From Guptibacillus hwajinpoensis (GTDB taxonomy: Bacteria; Bacillota; Bacilli; Bacillales; Bacillaceae_O), in contig JAENYN010000001.1 in assembly GCA_016841765.1 (NCBI GenBank), positions 62,001-126,000 on the forward strand: a DNA stretch of 64,000 bases. Direction: 5' to 3'. Shown here piece after piece: positions 25,043-33,200 of the stretch. The notes under the pieces are model-generated. The model was given only the letters and a program-made list of their open reading frames with translations, searched no databases and had not been told where the DNA came from. Each line of letters starts with the position of its first letter. Within the stretch, counting starts at the first letter, position 1. A program made the translations under genes and the position numbers.

Positions 25043-25600
25043 TTAACAATAGATACATTCACTATTTCTATGTTCATAATCGATGATATTCCCTCTTTTA
25101 TCCATTTCCAGCCTGCAGCACCCCTGAAGCATCTCCTTCAGCATTTTCCTGGCGCGTTGGACTCTTGATTTCCCTCCCGAAATCGATATCCCCGCTTTCT
25201 CGCTTAATTCTTTCTGTGTCAGGTTTTGGAATTCTGTCAGCAGAACAGCCTGCTGATAGATATCAGGCAAACGATCTACCATATTTTTTAAACAAGATGC
25301 GATTTCAGTATTGGCAGACAGCTCATCTTCTGTATACCCCTCCAACTTTTCAGGCAGTTCTATATTTATATGATCATTGTCTTTTTTTCTATAGAAATCA
25401 ATAATCGTGTTTCGAGCTATTTTATATATCCATCCATGCATTTTATTATCATTTTTCAACCTTCCAATATTGTTGTTTATCTTTACAAAAACTTCCTGTA
25501 AGATATCTTCAGCATCCTGTTCATTCCTTACCCGTTTAGATATAAAACGTTTGAGCGGGACATTGCATTCCTCCCACACACGGTTTATAAGATCACTCAC
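25043..25600 (-). CDS. sigZ: SigZ-type ECF RNA polymerase sigma factor
   Basis: A 185-residue ECF sigma factor: region 2 at about 8-75 (DAEDILQEVFVKI, KMHGWIYKIARN) and region 4 at about 110-165 (LTQKELSEKAGISISGGKSRVQRARK). The C-terminal tail CC...DKRGNIIDYEHRNSECIYC is typical of SigZ and Cys-rich, which suits metal or arsenic sensing. No anti-sigma gene is visible. Starts at GTG behind GGTGG. It probably drives arsM. Confidence 0.9.
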   Translation of the reverse strand: MSDLINRVWEECNVPLKRFISKRVRNEQDAEDILQEVFVKINNNIGRLKNDNKMHGWIYKIARNTIIDFYRKKDNDHINIELPEKLEGYTEDELSANTEIASCLKNMVDRLPDIYQQAVLLTEFQNLTQKELSEKAGISISGGKSRVQRARKMLKEMLQGCCRLEMDKRGNIIDYEHRNSECIYC

Positions 25601-25967
25601 TGTAAACCACCACCTTTAATTTGAACTTCAGCAGGATAAAAAACTTCTTAATGACTCAATAATAGTCTTGACTTCTCTATCAGGGCAACTGTCCCTAAGC
25701 CGTCCATATTATATATATCTACCATTTGCACTTCCAGCCCTCACTGCCAAACTCCTGCAGAAAATAATTTCCATTTCCGCACCGGGTATTCAACCGTTCT
25801 TGTTTTTTGATTTTTTCTCTTGGACTTCTATAGTAAAACCTGCACAATTCAACGAGTTTGTTTCAAATTTGCACACTCAGCCTCCTTTGGTGATTTTCCT
25901 ATATATTTTTACAACCTATCATTTAAATGGAACAGGATATTTAACTTAAAGGAGGATAAATTGAATT
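25601..25967. other. Divergent control region, sigZ / oleate hydratase
   Basis: This 367-bp AT-rich interval separates the divergent sigZ and oleate hydratase genes. It should hold both promoters. I could not identify a clear operator for the TetR regulator encoded downstream. Confidence 0.4.
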
Positions 25968-27671
25968 ATGAGAAATTATGAAAGAATCAACCCGGTAAAA
26001 CCTGAAGGAATTGAAAATAAAAAAGCATATTTGATTGGCGGGGGCATCGCTTCATTAGCTGCTGCTGAATACTTGATTCGTGATGGTCATATGGACGGTA
26101 AACAGATTACAATTTTAGAACAGGATAATGTGATCGGCGGCGCTTTGGATGGTTCCGGGAATCCGGAAGATGGATATCTTGCCCGCGGCGGAAGAGAAAT
26201 GGAAGAGCACTATGAATGTGTGTGGGACTTATTCGGAGGAGTACCCTCTCTGGAAGACCCTGAAAGAACTGTTTTAGATGAATTCAGGGAATTAAATATT
26301 GTCGATCCTAACTATTCGAATTGCCGTGCGATTGCCAATCGCGGTGAAAAACTTGATTTTTCAAGTCTGGGATTAGCTGAACATCATGTTAAACAACTCA
26401 CTAAGTTATTTCTTGCAACCGAAGAATCTTTAGGTGCAACTACCGTTGAACAATTTTTCGATGACTCATTCTTAGAAACGAATATGTGGTTATATTGGAG
26501 AACGATGTTTGCATTTGAAAATTGGCATAGTGTTGTAGAAATGAAACGTTACATGCATAGATTTATACATCATATACCCGGAATGAGCCGAATGGAAGGA
26601 TTAGTATTCACTAAATACAATCAATACGATTCCATGGTTCTGCCCCTTAAGAAATCGCTCGAATCACAGGGTGTGGTATTTGACTTAAATACACAAGTAA
26701 CGGATTTAGATATCGATATTGCCGGCAATAAAAAAACAGTTACAGGAATTCATTTAACTCGCGATGGTAAAAAAGAAGAGGTTATTAAAACGACTGAAAA
26801 TGACCTGGTATTCTTCACGAATGGATCGATGACGGAAAACTCCACGCTTGGAAGCATGGACAAAGCCCCTGTTTTAGATAAAAGTGAAGGCGGAAGCTGG
26901 AGTCTATGGAAGAAAATCGCTGAAAAAGATAAGTCATTCGGAAATCCGGAAGTCTTCTGTGGTGACATTGAGAAAAGTAAATGGGAATCCTATACGATAA
27001 CGGCCAGGGGCCCTAAAATGAGAGAGCTTGTCGAGAAATTTGCTGAACGCAAAATCGTTCCGCACCGGACTGTAACAGGCGGAATCATAACAGTTAAAGA
27101 CTCAAGCTGGTTATTAAGTGTCACTGTTAACAGGCAACCTCAGTTTCTCGACCAGCCTGAAGATGTGATCGTCCTCTGGGCATACGGTTTATTCCCTGAT
27201 AACGAGGGTGATTTCATTAAGAAGAAAATGAGTGACTGTACCGGCAGGGAATTATTACAAGAGCTTTTATATCATCTTGGCATTGATGAAAAAGAGATGG
27301 ATGAATATCTTGAGACATCCATTGTCATTCCTTCGATGATGCCGTACATCACAAGCCAATTTATGCCTCGTGTCAAAGGGGATCGGCCGCAAGTTGTGCC
27401 TGAAAGAAGTACAAACCTTGCATTTTTAGGGCAATTTGCAGAGATTGAAGGCGATTGTGTATTTACTGTGGAATATTCCGTCCGTTCTGCGATGATGGCT
27501 GTATATACGTTACTTGGACTCGAAAAAAATCCACCTGAAATATATCCGAGCCAATATGACATACGTATAATCGCCAATGCCGTTAAAACATTAAATAGCG
27601 GCCGGCCGCTGCCAGCTGAACCAATCATTAAAAAATTGTTAAGCAATACGAGTTTAGAAGGTTTAATATAA
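25968..27671 (+). CDS. ohyA: Oleate hydratase (myosin-cross-reactive antigen family)
   Basis: A 567-residue FAD enzyme that adds water to the cis-9 double bond of unsaturated fatty acids, giving 10-hydroxystearate from oleate. Seen: the dinucleotide motif LIGGGIASLAAAEYLIRDG at about residue 21, the loop GGREMEEHYECVWDLF with the active-site Glu, the MFAFENWHS region, and the C-terminal FLGQFAEIEGDCVFTVEYSV. Length is normal for the family. The ATG is 12-13 bases after AAAGGAGG, a long spacing, but nearer starts are out of frame. A TetR gene follows convergently. In other Firmicutes it detoxifies host or environmental fatty acids. Confidence 0.95.
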   Translation: MRNYERINPVKPEGIENKKAYLIGGGIASLAAAEYLIRDGHMDGKQITILEQDNVIGGALDGSGNPEDGYLARGGREMEEHYECVWDLFGGVPSLEDPERTVLDEFRELNIVDPNYSNCRAIANRGEKLDFSSLGLAEHHVKQLTKLFLATEESLGATTVEQFFDDSFLETNMWLYWRTMFAFENWHSVVEMKRYMHRFIHHIPGMSRMEGLVFTKYNQYDSMVLPLKKSLESQGVVFDLNTQVTDLDIDIAGNKKTVTGIHLTRDGKKEEVIKTTENDLVFFTNGSMTENSTLGSMDKAPVLDKSEGGSWSLWKKIAEKDKSFGNPEVFCGDIEKSKWESYTITARGPKMRELVEKFAERKIVPHRTVTGGIITVKDSSWLLSVTVNRQPQFLDQPEDVIVLWAYGLFPDNEGDFIKKKMSDCTGRELLQELLYHLGIDEKEMDEYLETSIVIPSMMPYITSQFMPRVKGDRPQVVPERSTNLAFLGQFAEIEGDCVFTVEYSVRSAMMAVYTLLGLEKNPPEIYPSQYDIRIIANAVKTLNSGRPLPAEPIIKKLLSNTSLEGLI

Positions 27672-27720
27672 AGGATCGTATTTTGAGAGCGTTTCGTTGA
27701 AGTGAAAAAAACAACTCTAC

Positions 27721-27762
27721 AAAAAAGGAAAGTTATGCTTTATTAACTTTCCTTTTTTTCGT
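27721..27762. terminator. Bidirectional terminator
   Basis: AAAAGGAAAGTTA pairs with TAACTTTCCTTTT and carries T-runs on both sides. It separates the convergent oleate hydratase and TetR genes. Confidence 0.9.
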
Positions 27763-28306
27763 ATTTCAATAAGGCTCTATAGATTTCCCCGCTTATGATT
27801 TTATCCAGGTTATTGACAATTTCTTCGGTGTCTTCCACCATATTATTTTTTATCCAATCAATAATCACCCCTACCAGAGCAATTTTATAAAAGTTCGCCA
27901 CATATCGCTTATCTTTTTCGGATACATTCAAACCTTTTGCGAACTCATTTACAACTCCCAGAATAATCGTAAAGGATTCATTATATAAATGATTTTCCAA
28001 AATATCTCGATCGATTGAATGATAGGTGTTCATTACCATTTTTTTATTCTTGTACAAATACTTGAATATTTCCAACAGCCCTTTTTGCCACGACAAATAC
28101 GTCTTATCCTCACCGACTACTTCCTTAAGTTCGGTTTTATATATCCATTCGAGAAGATCATAGATGTCATTAAAATAATAGTAAAATGTGCGCCTGTTCA
28201 ATTCACATTCTTTAACAATATCGTTAACAGTAACCTTGGCTAATGGTATTGACTGCATTTGCTTTTTTAATGACTCAGCCAATGCTTTTTTCGTAATCAG
28301 CATCAT
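27743..28306 (-). CDS. TetR-family regulator (DhaS-like)
   Basis: A 187-residue TetR protein: the N-terminal helix-turn-helix is KVTVNDIVKECELNRRTFYY at about residues 24-43, and the C-terminal ligand domain resembles the DhaS-type subgroup. ATG follows GAGAGGG. Convergent with the oleate hydratase gene, it likely controls fatty-acid-responsive expression of that gene, which is inference from position. Confidence 0.85.
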   Translation of the reverse strand: MMLITKKALAESLKKQMQSIPLAKVTVNDIVKECELNRRTFYYYFNDIYDLLEWIYKTELKEVVGEDKTYLSWQKGLLEIFKYLYKNKKMVMNTYHSIDRDILENHLYNESFTIILGVVNEFAKGLNVSEKDKRYVANFYKIALVGVIIDWIKNNMVEDTEEIVNNLDKIISGEIYRALLKYEKKES

Positions 28307-28468
28307 AAATTGCCCTCTCTATATGTAGTTTACCTCCGTTGTTTTCCTGTCGCTCAACACTAACAGGTACTCAGCTATAAAATAACACAATGGGTATACA
28401 AAAAAAATCACACGAAGGTCAGTGCTAGTGTTTATATTTCTTTAGAAATTATTGTTCATTAAACCAAG

Positions 28469-28503
28469 AGTGCCCGCATCAAGATAATGCGGGCACTGTT
28501 TTT
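28469..28503. terminator. Terminator hairpin, right-hand copy
   Basis: AGTGCCCGCAT pairs with ATGCGGGCACT, followed by TGTTTTTT. It is a diverged copy of the terminator at 23924-23964 and formed part of the sequence next to the nitronate monooxygenase gene before the insertion element split them. Confidence 0.85.
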
Positions 28504-28514
28504 TCCTGTTTCTT

Positions 28515-28522
28515 TTATTTTA
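28515..28522. repeat. Left 8-bp target-site duplication of the IS
   Basis: TTATTTTA, repeated exactly at 30023-30030 immediately outside the right inverted repeat. Confidence 0.95.
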
Positions 28523-28602
28523 GGCTCTGTTAAAGTCTGTTGTTGGTAATTTGATTTACAGGAACCTACGTTCTATAAGGGTTCACCTATATAAAAGTGG
28601 TG

Positions 28603-29554
28603 ATGAACGTGAGAGCAACTGATATTCTTAAAGCCATTCAAAAACTAAATCCAGCAGAAAAGCACCGACTACGAGAGTATTTAATTGATGCACTTACTGC
28701 ATCTTCTTCGACAGGAACTGTTCTGCAAGAAATATCTGAACGCAAAAACAAGAGCGGTTATCATTGTCCTGACTGCGTTTACTGACCTAACAAATACTGC
28801 TTTATATCGAACACGCCATCTCAATCAATGGATTAAATTTATCGAATGTATGATAGAGGGATATTCTCTGCGTAAATCTGCTGAATTAGTTGGTAATGTT
28901 ACTCACGTTACATTGTTCTATTGGAGGCACAAACTCTTATCATCATTAAAACAAATGGAAATATCTAATTTTGAAGGTATCGTTGAAATGGACGAGACCT
29001 ATTTCCTATACTCAGAAAAAGGGCAAAGAAAGATAAATGACAGAAAACCTCGCAAACGTGGTGGTTCCGCTAAGAAACGAGGCATAAGCAACGAACAAGT
29101 TTGTGTCTTAGTCGCGAGAGACCGTGAAAAGATGACTTTTTCGCAGACATTGGGGATGGGGCGATTAACAAAAGAGCAATTAGACAAAGCTATCGGGCAT
29201 AAACTTTCAAATGAAAATGTTTTATGCACCGATTCTTGGCGTGCCTTTAAAACATATGCTGCTGAAAAAGGGATGGATATTTATCAAATCAAGTCGGATG
29301 GTAAGGTTCGCACAAAGGGACTATACCATATCCAGAATGTTAACAATTATCACCGAAGGCTTAAAGGATGGATACAACGTTTTAATGGAGTTGCAACTAA
29401 ATACCTGAATAATTACCTTGCTTGGTTTCAGGTGTTAGAATCCATTCAACATCAAAGGAATCCTATTACTATGAATGACTTGATGATTAAAGGAAATCTA
29501 ATACAAAATATGGAAACGCATGATACACTTAGGTTATCTAAATTCACGATATAA
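28603..29554 (+). pseudogene. IS1595-family transposase, frameshifted with zinc-ribbon deletion
   Basis: The first 60 codons (from ATG 28603) end just after YHCPDC and hit a stop at 28783-28785. The rest, from FTDLTNTALYRTRHLNQW to the C-terminus, is in the +1-shifted frame. Family members have a two-CxxC zinc ribbon between these parts, so about 25 codons including one CxxC pair appear deleted. The catalytic domain is intact: VEMDETYF, LCTDSWRAF and a late HIQNVNNYHRRLKGW. The copy cannot make a normal transposase unless frameshifting occurs. Confidence 0.85.
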
Positions 29555-29637
29555 TCATTACTGCTTGTTCAACTAACGAGCAAGAAACTTTAAGATTGAT
29601 GGTGAACTAATAATTTCGTTAGAGGGAGGAAAACAAC

Positions 29638-29883
29638 TTGAAGAGTTTTAAGCGAGTTGTGATAACTATCAGTTTACTATTGTTAATTACTGGTTGTAGT
29701 CAACAAAACAATGCTGATAGTAAATTTGCTGTATTTGCAAATAATGAAAATCTAAATAATGAATCAAGAGAAACACTTCTACAATGCTTAGATACAGAAG
29801 ATATTGATTATAAGTTGGATAATGATAAAAATGTGTTGATTAAAAACAATGACATCGACATTGCATCTGCTCGTTGTTCTTAA
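29638..29883 (+). CDS. Small lipoprotein, IS passenger gene
   Basis: An 81-residue predicted lipoprotein with signal peptide and lipobox ITGCS near residue 20; the rest is Asn/Asp-rich with no known domain. It starts at TTG, eight bases after GGGAGG, a strong site that supports expression. It lies inside the IS behind the transposase and before an internal terminator, so it is cargo. Function unknown. Confidence 0.65.
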   Translation: MKSFKRVVITISLLLLITGCSQQNNADSKFAVFANNENLNNESRETLLQCLDTEDIDYKLDNDKNVLIKNNDIDIASARCS

Positions 29884-29951
29884 AGTATATTGTAAATCAA
29901 AGTATAAATGTTCAAGTAACGAGGAGCGTTAGTTGAACAAACAAATAATAC

Positions 29952-29988
29952 AAAAACGGAACTTCTATAATCAGGAAGTTCCGTTTTT
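29952..29988 (+). terminator. Terminator at the right end of the IS
   Basis: AAAAACGGAACTTC pairs with GGAAGTTCCGTTTTT; it ends the passenger transcript inside the element. Confidence 0.85.
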
Positions 29989-30022
29989 GTAGGTAATATC
30001 AACATTAAACTTTAACAGAGCC

Positions 30023-30030
30023 TTATTTTA
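30023..30030. repeat. Right 8-bp target-site duplication of the IS
   Basis: TTATTTTA, an exact repeat of 28515-28522. Confidence 0.95.
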
Positions 30031-30060
30031 TTAAGACAACCGCCATATGAGGAACATACT

Positions 30061-31026
30061 TTACTGAGCTGGAACCCTTTCCCTCATGTTCTGATAGTCC
30101 TCCATAAGCCGGTCTATAATGGTTTTCACCGGCAAAATTTCTTTGATTTCGCCTACCCTTGCCCCGGAGAATACCAGTCCATCCGTCACATCGCCGTTCC
30201 TGGATTTGTATAGCGAATCCAACGTGCAGAACTGATGGGAACATTTCTTTAAGCAATCCAGGCATTTTTCGATTTTCAACTTATTCCCCGCAATGATTTT
30301 ATCGGTGAGGGCGTTTTTGATCGCTCTTCCCTGTAAACCGACAGTCGTTTTCACCAGTAACGTATCTTCTTTTTCCGCATCAATGTATTTCTGTTTAAAC
30401 GACTCGGGGGCATCGCACTCGTCACTGGCCACAAAACGTGTACCCAGCTGAACACCTGAAGCTCCCAACCTCATTGCCCTGGCGATATCCTCGCCTGTCA
30501 AAATTCCTCCGGCTGCGATAACCGGCACGTTAACAGCGGCTGTCACTTCCGGAAGGATATCGAACAAAGGCCGGTCCGTTCCGAGATGCCCGCCTGCCTC
30601 ATGGCCTTCCACCACAATGGCGGCCGCACCTAACCTTTCAGAAAGCCTGGCGAGCTTCGCAGATGAAACAATCGAAATGACCGGCACCCCATACTCCCTT
30701 CCCCAGGCATACATATCCCTTGAAATGCCGGCTCCGGATACGATGAAATCCACTTTCTCTTCCATTGCGGCCTTCATTTTCTCCGCAAAGTCATTCATGG
30801 CAAACAGCACGTTGACTCCGATATATCCCGCTCCCTTTGTCAGCTCCCTTGCCCTGGCGATATGACCCCTCAATTCTTCCGTTGAAATGCCGGTGCCGGA
30901 AATGGTACCGATCCCGCCGGCATTCGCCACAGCCGCCGCAAGCCTGCTTAACGAAATGCCTACACCCATTCCTCCTTGTAAAATCGGAACGTTCGGTTTC
31001 ATATTTCCTATCTGCAATGAGTTCAC
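30061..31026 (-). CDS. Nitronate monooxygenase / FabK-like FMN protein
   Basis: A 321-residue FMN TIM-barrel protein of the 2-nitropropane dioxygenase family: PILQGGMGVGISLSRLAAAV at the N-terminus, GAGISRD, VEGHEAGGHLG with the catalytic His, and the phosphate-binding GVQLGTRFVASDE. A Cys cluster CLDCLKKCSHQFC near residue 270 is a feature of one subgroup. It may oxidise nitronates or act as an enoyl-ACP reductase; I cannot decide. Starts at GTG, seven bases after GGGG. Its 3' end is duplicated at 24015. Confidence 0.85.
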   Translation of the reverse strand: MNSLQIGNMKPNVPILQGGMGVGISLSRLAAAVANAGGIGTISGTGISTEELRGHIARARELTKGAGYIGVNVLFAMNDFAEKMKAAMEEKVDFIVSGAGISRDMYAWGREYGVPVISIVSSAKLARLSERLGAAAIVVEGHEAGGHLGTDRPLFDILPEVTAAVNVPVIAAGGILTGEDIARAMRLGASGVQLGTRFVASDECDAPESFKQKYIDAEKEDTLLVKTTVGLQGRAIKNALTDKIIAGNKLKIEKCLDCLKKCSHQFCTLDSLYKSRNGDVTDGLVFSGARVGEIKEILPVKTIIDRLMEDYQNMRERVPAQ

Positions 31027-31214
31027 TATATAACCCCGTTTCCTGATAATTTGACCCTTATCATGCGAATCAATGGATACTGGCTGCCACCCATTTTTGA
31101 GCCTGTACCTTAAACCTTATCAGAGAATCATTCTTTTATATGTGAGAATTGTTACAAAAAAACAAAAATAAGCAACAAGTATTAATACCTGGTTATAATT
31201 TACTGCGAAGTGGG

Positions 31215-31229
31215 GCCGAGGGACAGGTG
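31215..31229. repeat. GGTGACAGG-type repeat half-site
   Basis: GGGACAGGTGACAGG belongs to the GTGCCTGTCAC group of short repeats found also near 22920, 38884, 51141, 55983 and 57231. Confidence 0.4.
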
Positions 31230-31314
31230 ACAGGGGATTTTTTTAACTCCTAAAAATATTGTAATCCCTCATTCACCGGCATATATAAATAGTAAGCCAA
31301 ATAGACAGGGGTTG

Positions 31315-32994
31315 ATGAGAATACCTATTTTCGCTTATGTTGCAAATACGAATAAAGTATCAGTGATTGATACAAGCACCAATACAATTGTTACGAATAT
31401 ACCCGTTTTATCTCCCGGGGATATTACGAAAGATATCGCCCTCACGCCAGATGGCGCCTTTGCTTATGTGACAAATCTTTCTGATACGGTGGCTGTAATT
31501 GATACATGCACCAATACAGTCGTTGATACAATCTCTGTCGGGGATTTTCCGGCAGGTATAGCTATAACACCAGATGGTGACTTTGCCTATGTTGCGAACT
31601 CAGGTTTGGCCACCTCTCCTTCAGGCAGTATCTCCGTCATCGATACAAGCACGAATACAGTCGTGACTACAATTCCTGTCGGTCCAGATCCAATCGGCAT
31701 TGCCATCACATCGGACGGGAACTTTGCGTATGTGACAATTGCAAAAGCTGATAAAGTATCCGTAATCGATACGGCAACAAATACAATAACGGCCAACATC
31801 ACTGTCGGGGATTTTCCACAGGGCATTGCCATCACGCCGGACGGCAACTTCGCCTATGTCGCAAACCAGGGACAGAGTGCCGCAGCCAATACCGTATCTG
31901 TCATAAACACAAATACGAATACAGTGGCGGCGACCATAACTGTCGGTACGGCACCCACTAATGTCGCCATAACACCGGATGGCCAGTTCGCTTATATCAC
32001 GAACACCGGGAATGAAACGGTTTCTGTGATTGACACAGATACCAATTCAGTGATTCAGAACATTCCCGTTGGCGCCTGTCCTTTTGACATAGCCCTAACA
32101 TCAGATGGGAACTTTGCTTATGTGACCAACGCCTGTGATGACAGCGTCTCTGTTATTGACACAAGTACAAATACGGTGGCAGCTACAATCCCAATTGGCG
32201 ACCTGCCACTTGGAATTGCAATAGCAGATGTTGAATTCCCCTGTCCGTCACCTTCAGATCGAATATGTATTGAAGTAAACAGAGTTTTCGATTCCTGTAT
32301 ATTTGAGCTGGAACAACAAAAATCCTTTGAATTCCCAAAGGGTAAAGACATCTCATGTGAAGTCACAAAAACGGAATGCAATATATTGGAGATAACAGAG
32401 GTAGATGGCCCCCAGGATGTAGTGGATGTAACATTGCAAATAAAGGTATTTCTCAACTTTGGCAGCAAGTGTGCAGACTACCAGGGGGCTGCAAAGGTCA
32501 TAACCTTGGAAAAGAATGTTACGCTCACCAATCCGGCAGGGGCAGATGTATCCTGTGATGTCACGCATGCAGCCTGTACATGTATCCAGGCTCGTGATAC
32601 AAAAAGTAAACATAAGGTAAATTGCACCGTGAAAGTAACGGCAACTGTTAAGTCAAAAAAACTCATTCAAGTTGAAGTGCCATTTTTAAGAAGCTGTGAA
32701 CCAGTTCCATGTAGCCCTGATCAAGGAATAGCGGTAGAACCCGGCAAGAGTTACCCTTTGCCAGATGACCCTTCGCAAATAAGCAGAATTAAATTTGAGG
32801 CAAAGACCCAATCTGGTATGACTTCCCGAATCATAGCGTTTCTTAGCGGCTTGCCGGCTGCGTTTGCCATTGTTACCGATGAACGGAAAGCTTTTGAGCT
32901 CATTCTTCCGGGCGGCCCATATCCTGTTGAAAATGTATCGCTTATCAATACAGGTGATTCCGTTGCTTATGTTTATAATTTAGAGACTGAATAA
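31315..32994 (+). CDS. YVTN-type beta-propeller protein with Cys-containing C-terminal domain
   Basis: A 559-residue protein. Residues about 1-305 contain seven repeats of roughly 42 residues of the YVTN pattern (FAYVTN, VSVIDTSTNTV, IPVGDFPxGIAITPDG), which make a seven-bladed propeller. No signal peptide is seen. Residues about 310-470 hold a Cys-rich part with two similar units (RICIEVNRVFDSC, then AGADVSCDVTHAAC) reminiscent of spore coat or exosporium proteins, then a unique tail. ATG 31315 follows a weak AGGGG. A role in the spore surface is a guess. Confidence 0.75.
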   Translation: MRIPIFAYVANTNKVSVIDTSTNTIVTNIPVLSPGDITKDIALTPDGAFAYVTNLSDTVAVIDTCTNTVVDTISVGDFPAGIAITPDGDFAYVANSGLATSPSGSISVIDTSTNTVVTTIPVGPDPIGIAITSDGNFAYVTIAKADKVSVIDTATNTITANITVGDFPQGIAITPDGNFAYVANQGQSAAANTVSVINTNTNTVAATITVGTAPTNVAITPDGQFAYITNTGNETVSVIDTDTNSVIQNIPVGACPFDIALTSDGNFAYVTNACDDSVSVIDTSTNTVAATIPIGDLPLGIAIADVEFPCPSPSDRICIEVNRVFDSCIFELEQQKSFEFPKGKDISCEVTKTECNILEITEVDGPQDVVDVTLQIKVFLNFGSKCADYQGAAKVITLEKNVTLTNPAGADVSCDVTHAACTCIQARDTKSKHKVNCTVKVTATVKSKKLIQVEVPFLRSCEPVPCSPDQGIAVEPGKSYPLPDDPSQISRIKFEAKTQSGMTSRIIAFLSGLPAAFAIVTDERKAFELILPGGPYPVENVSLINTGDSVAYVYNLETE

Positions 32995-33028
32995 TTTTAA
33001 CTTTGGAACACCTAAATATATCTTAATG

Positions 33029-33066
33029 AAAAGACCCTAGGCCATGGTTTACGCCTACGGTCTTTT
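33029..33066 (+). terminator. Terminator after the propeller gene
   Basis: AAAAGACCCTAGGC pairs with GCCTACGGTCTTTT, with two mismatches. Confidence 0.75.
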
Positions 33067-33147
33067 ATTCAGATTGCTTTTTGCACAACAACTACCGCTC
33101 ACCTTGCTCAGTGATAAGCCCAAGAACAACAAAAAAATACCAATAAA

Positions 33148-33176
33148 AAACCAGGTATCTTTACGGATACCTGGTT
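33148..33176 (-). terminator. Terminator of the mannosidase operon
   Basis: AAACCAGGTATC pairs with GATACCTGGTTT and is followed on the minus strand by TTTTATTG. Confidence 0.85.
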
Positions 33177-33200
33177 TGATTGAACAGTCGACAGTTTTTA

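Larger units (their letters stand above)
28523..30022 (+). mobile_element. IS1595-family insertion sequence, 1500 bp, with passenger gene
   Basis: Terminal inverted repeats start GGCTCTGTTAAAGT on both ends (perfect for 14 bp, imperfect for about ten more) and the element is bounded by the 8-bp duplication TTATTTTA, the size normal for this family. It carries a damaged ISXO2-like transposase and a small lipoprotein gene, and ends with an internal terminator (29952-29987). The perfect duplication says that the insertion is fairly recent. Confidence 0.93.
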
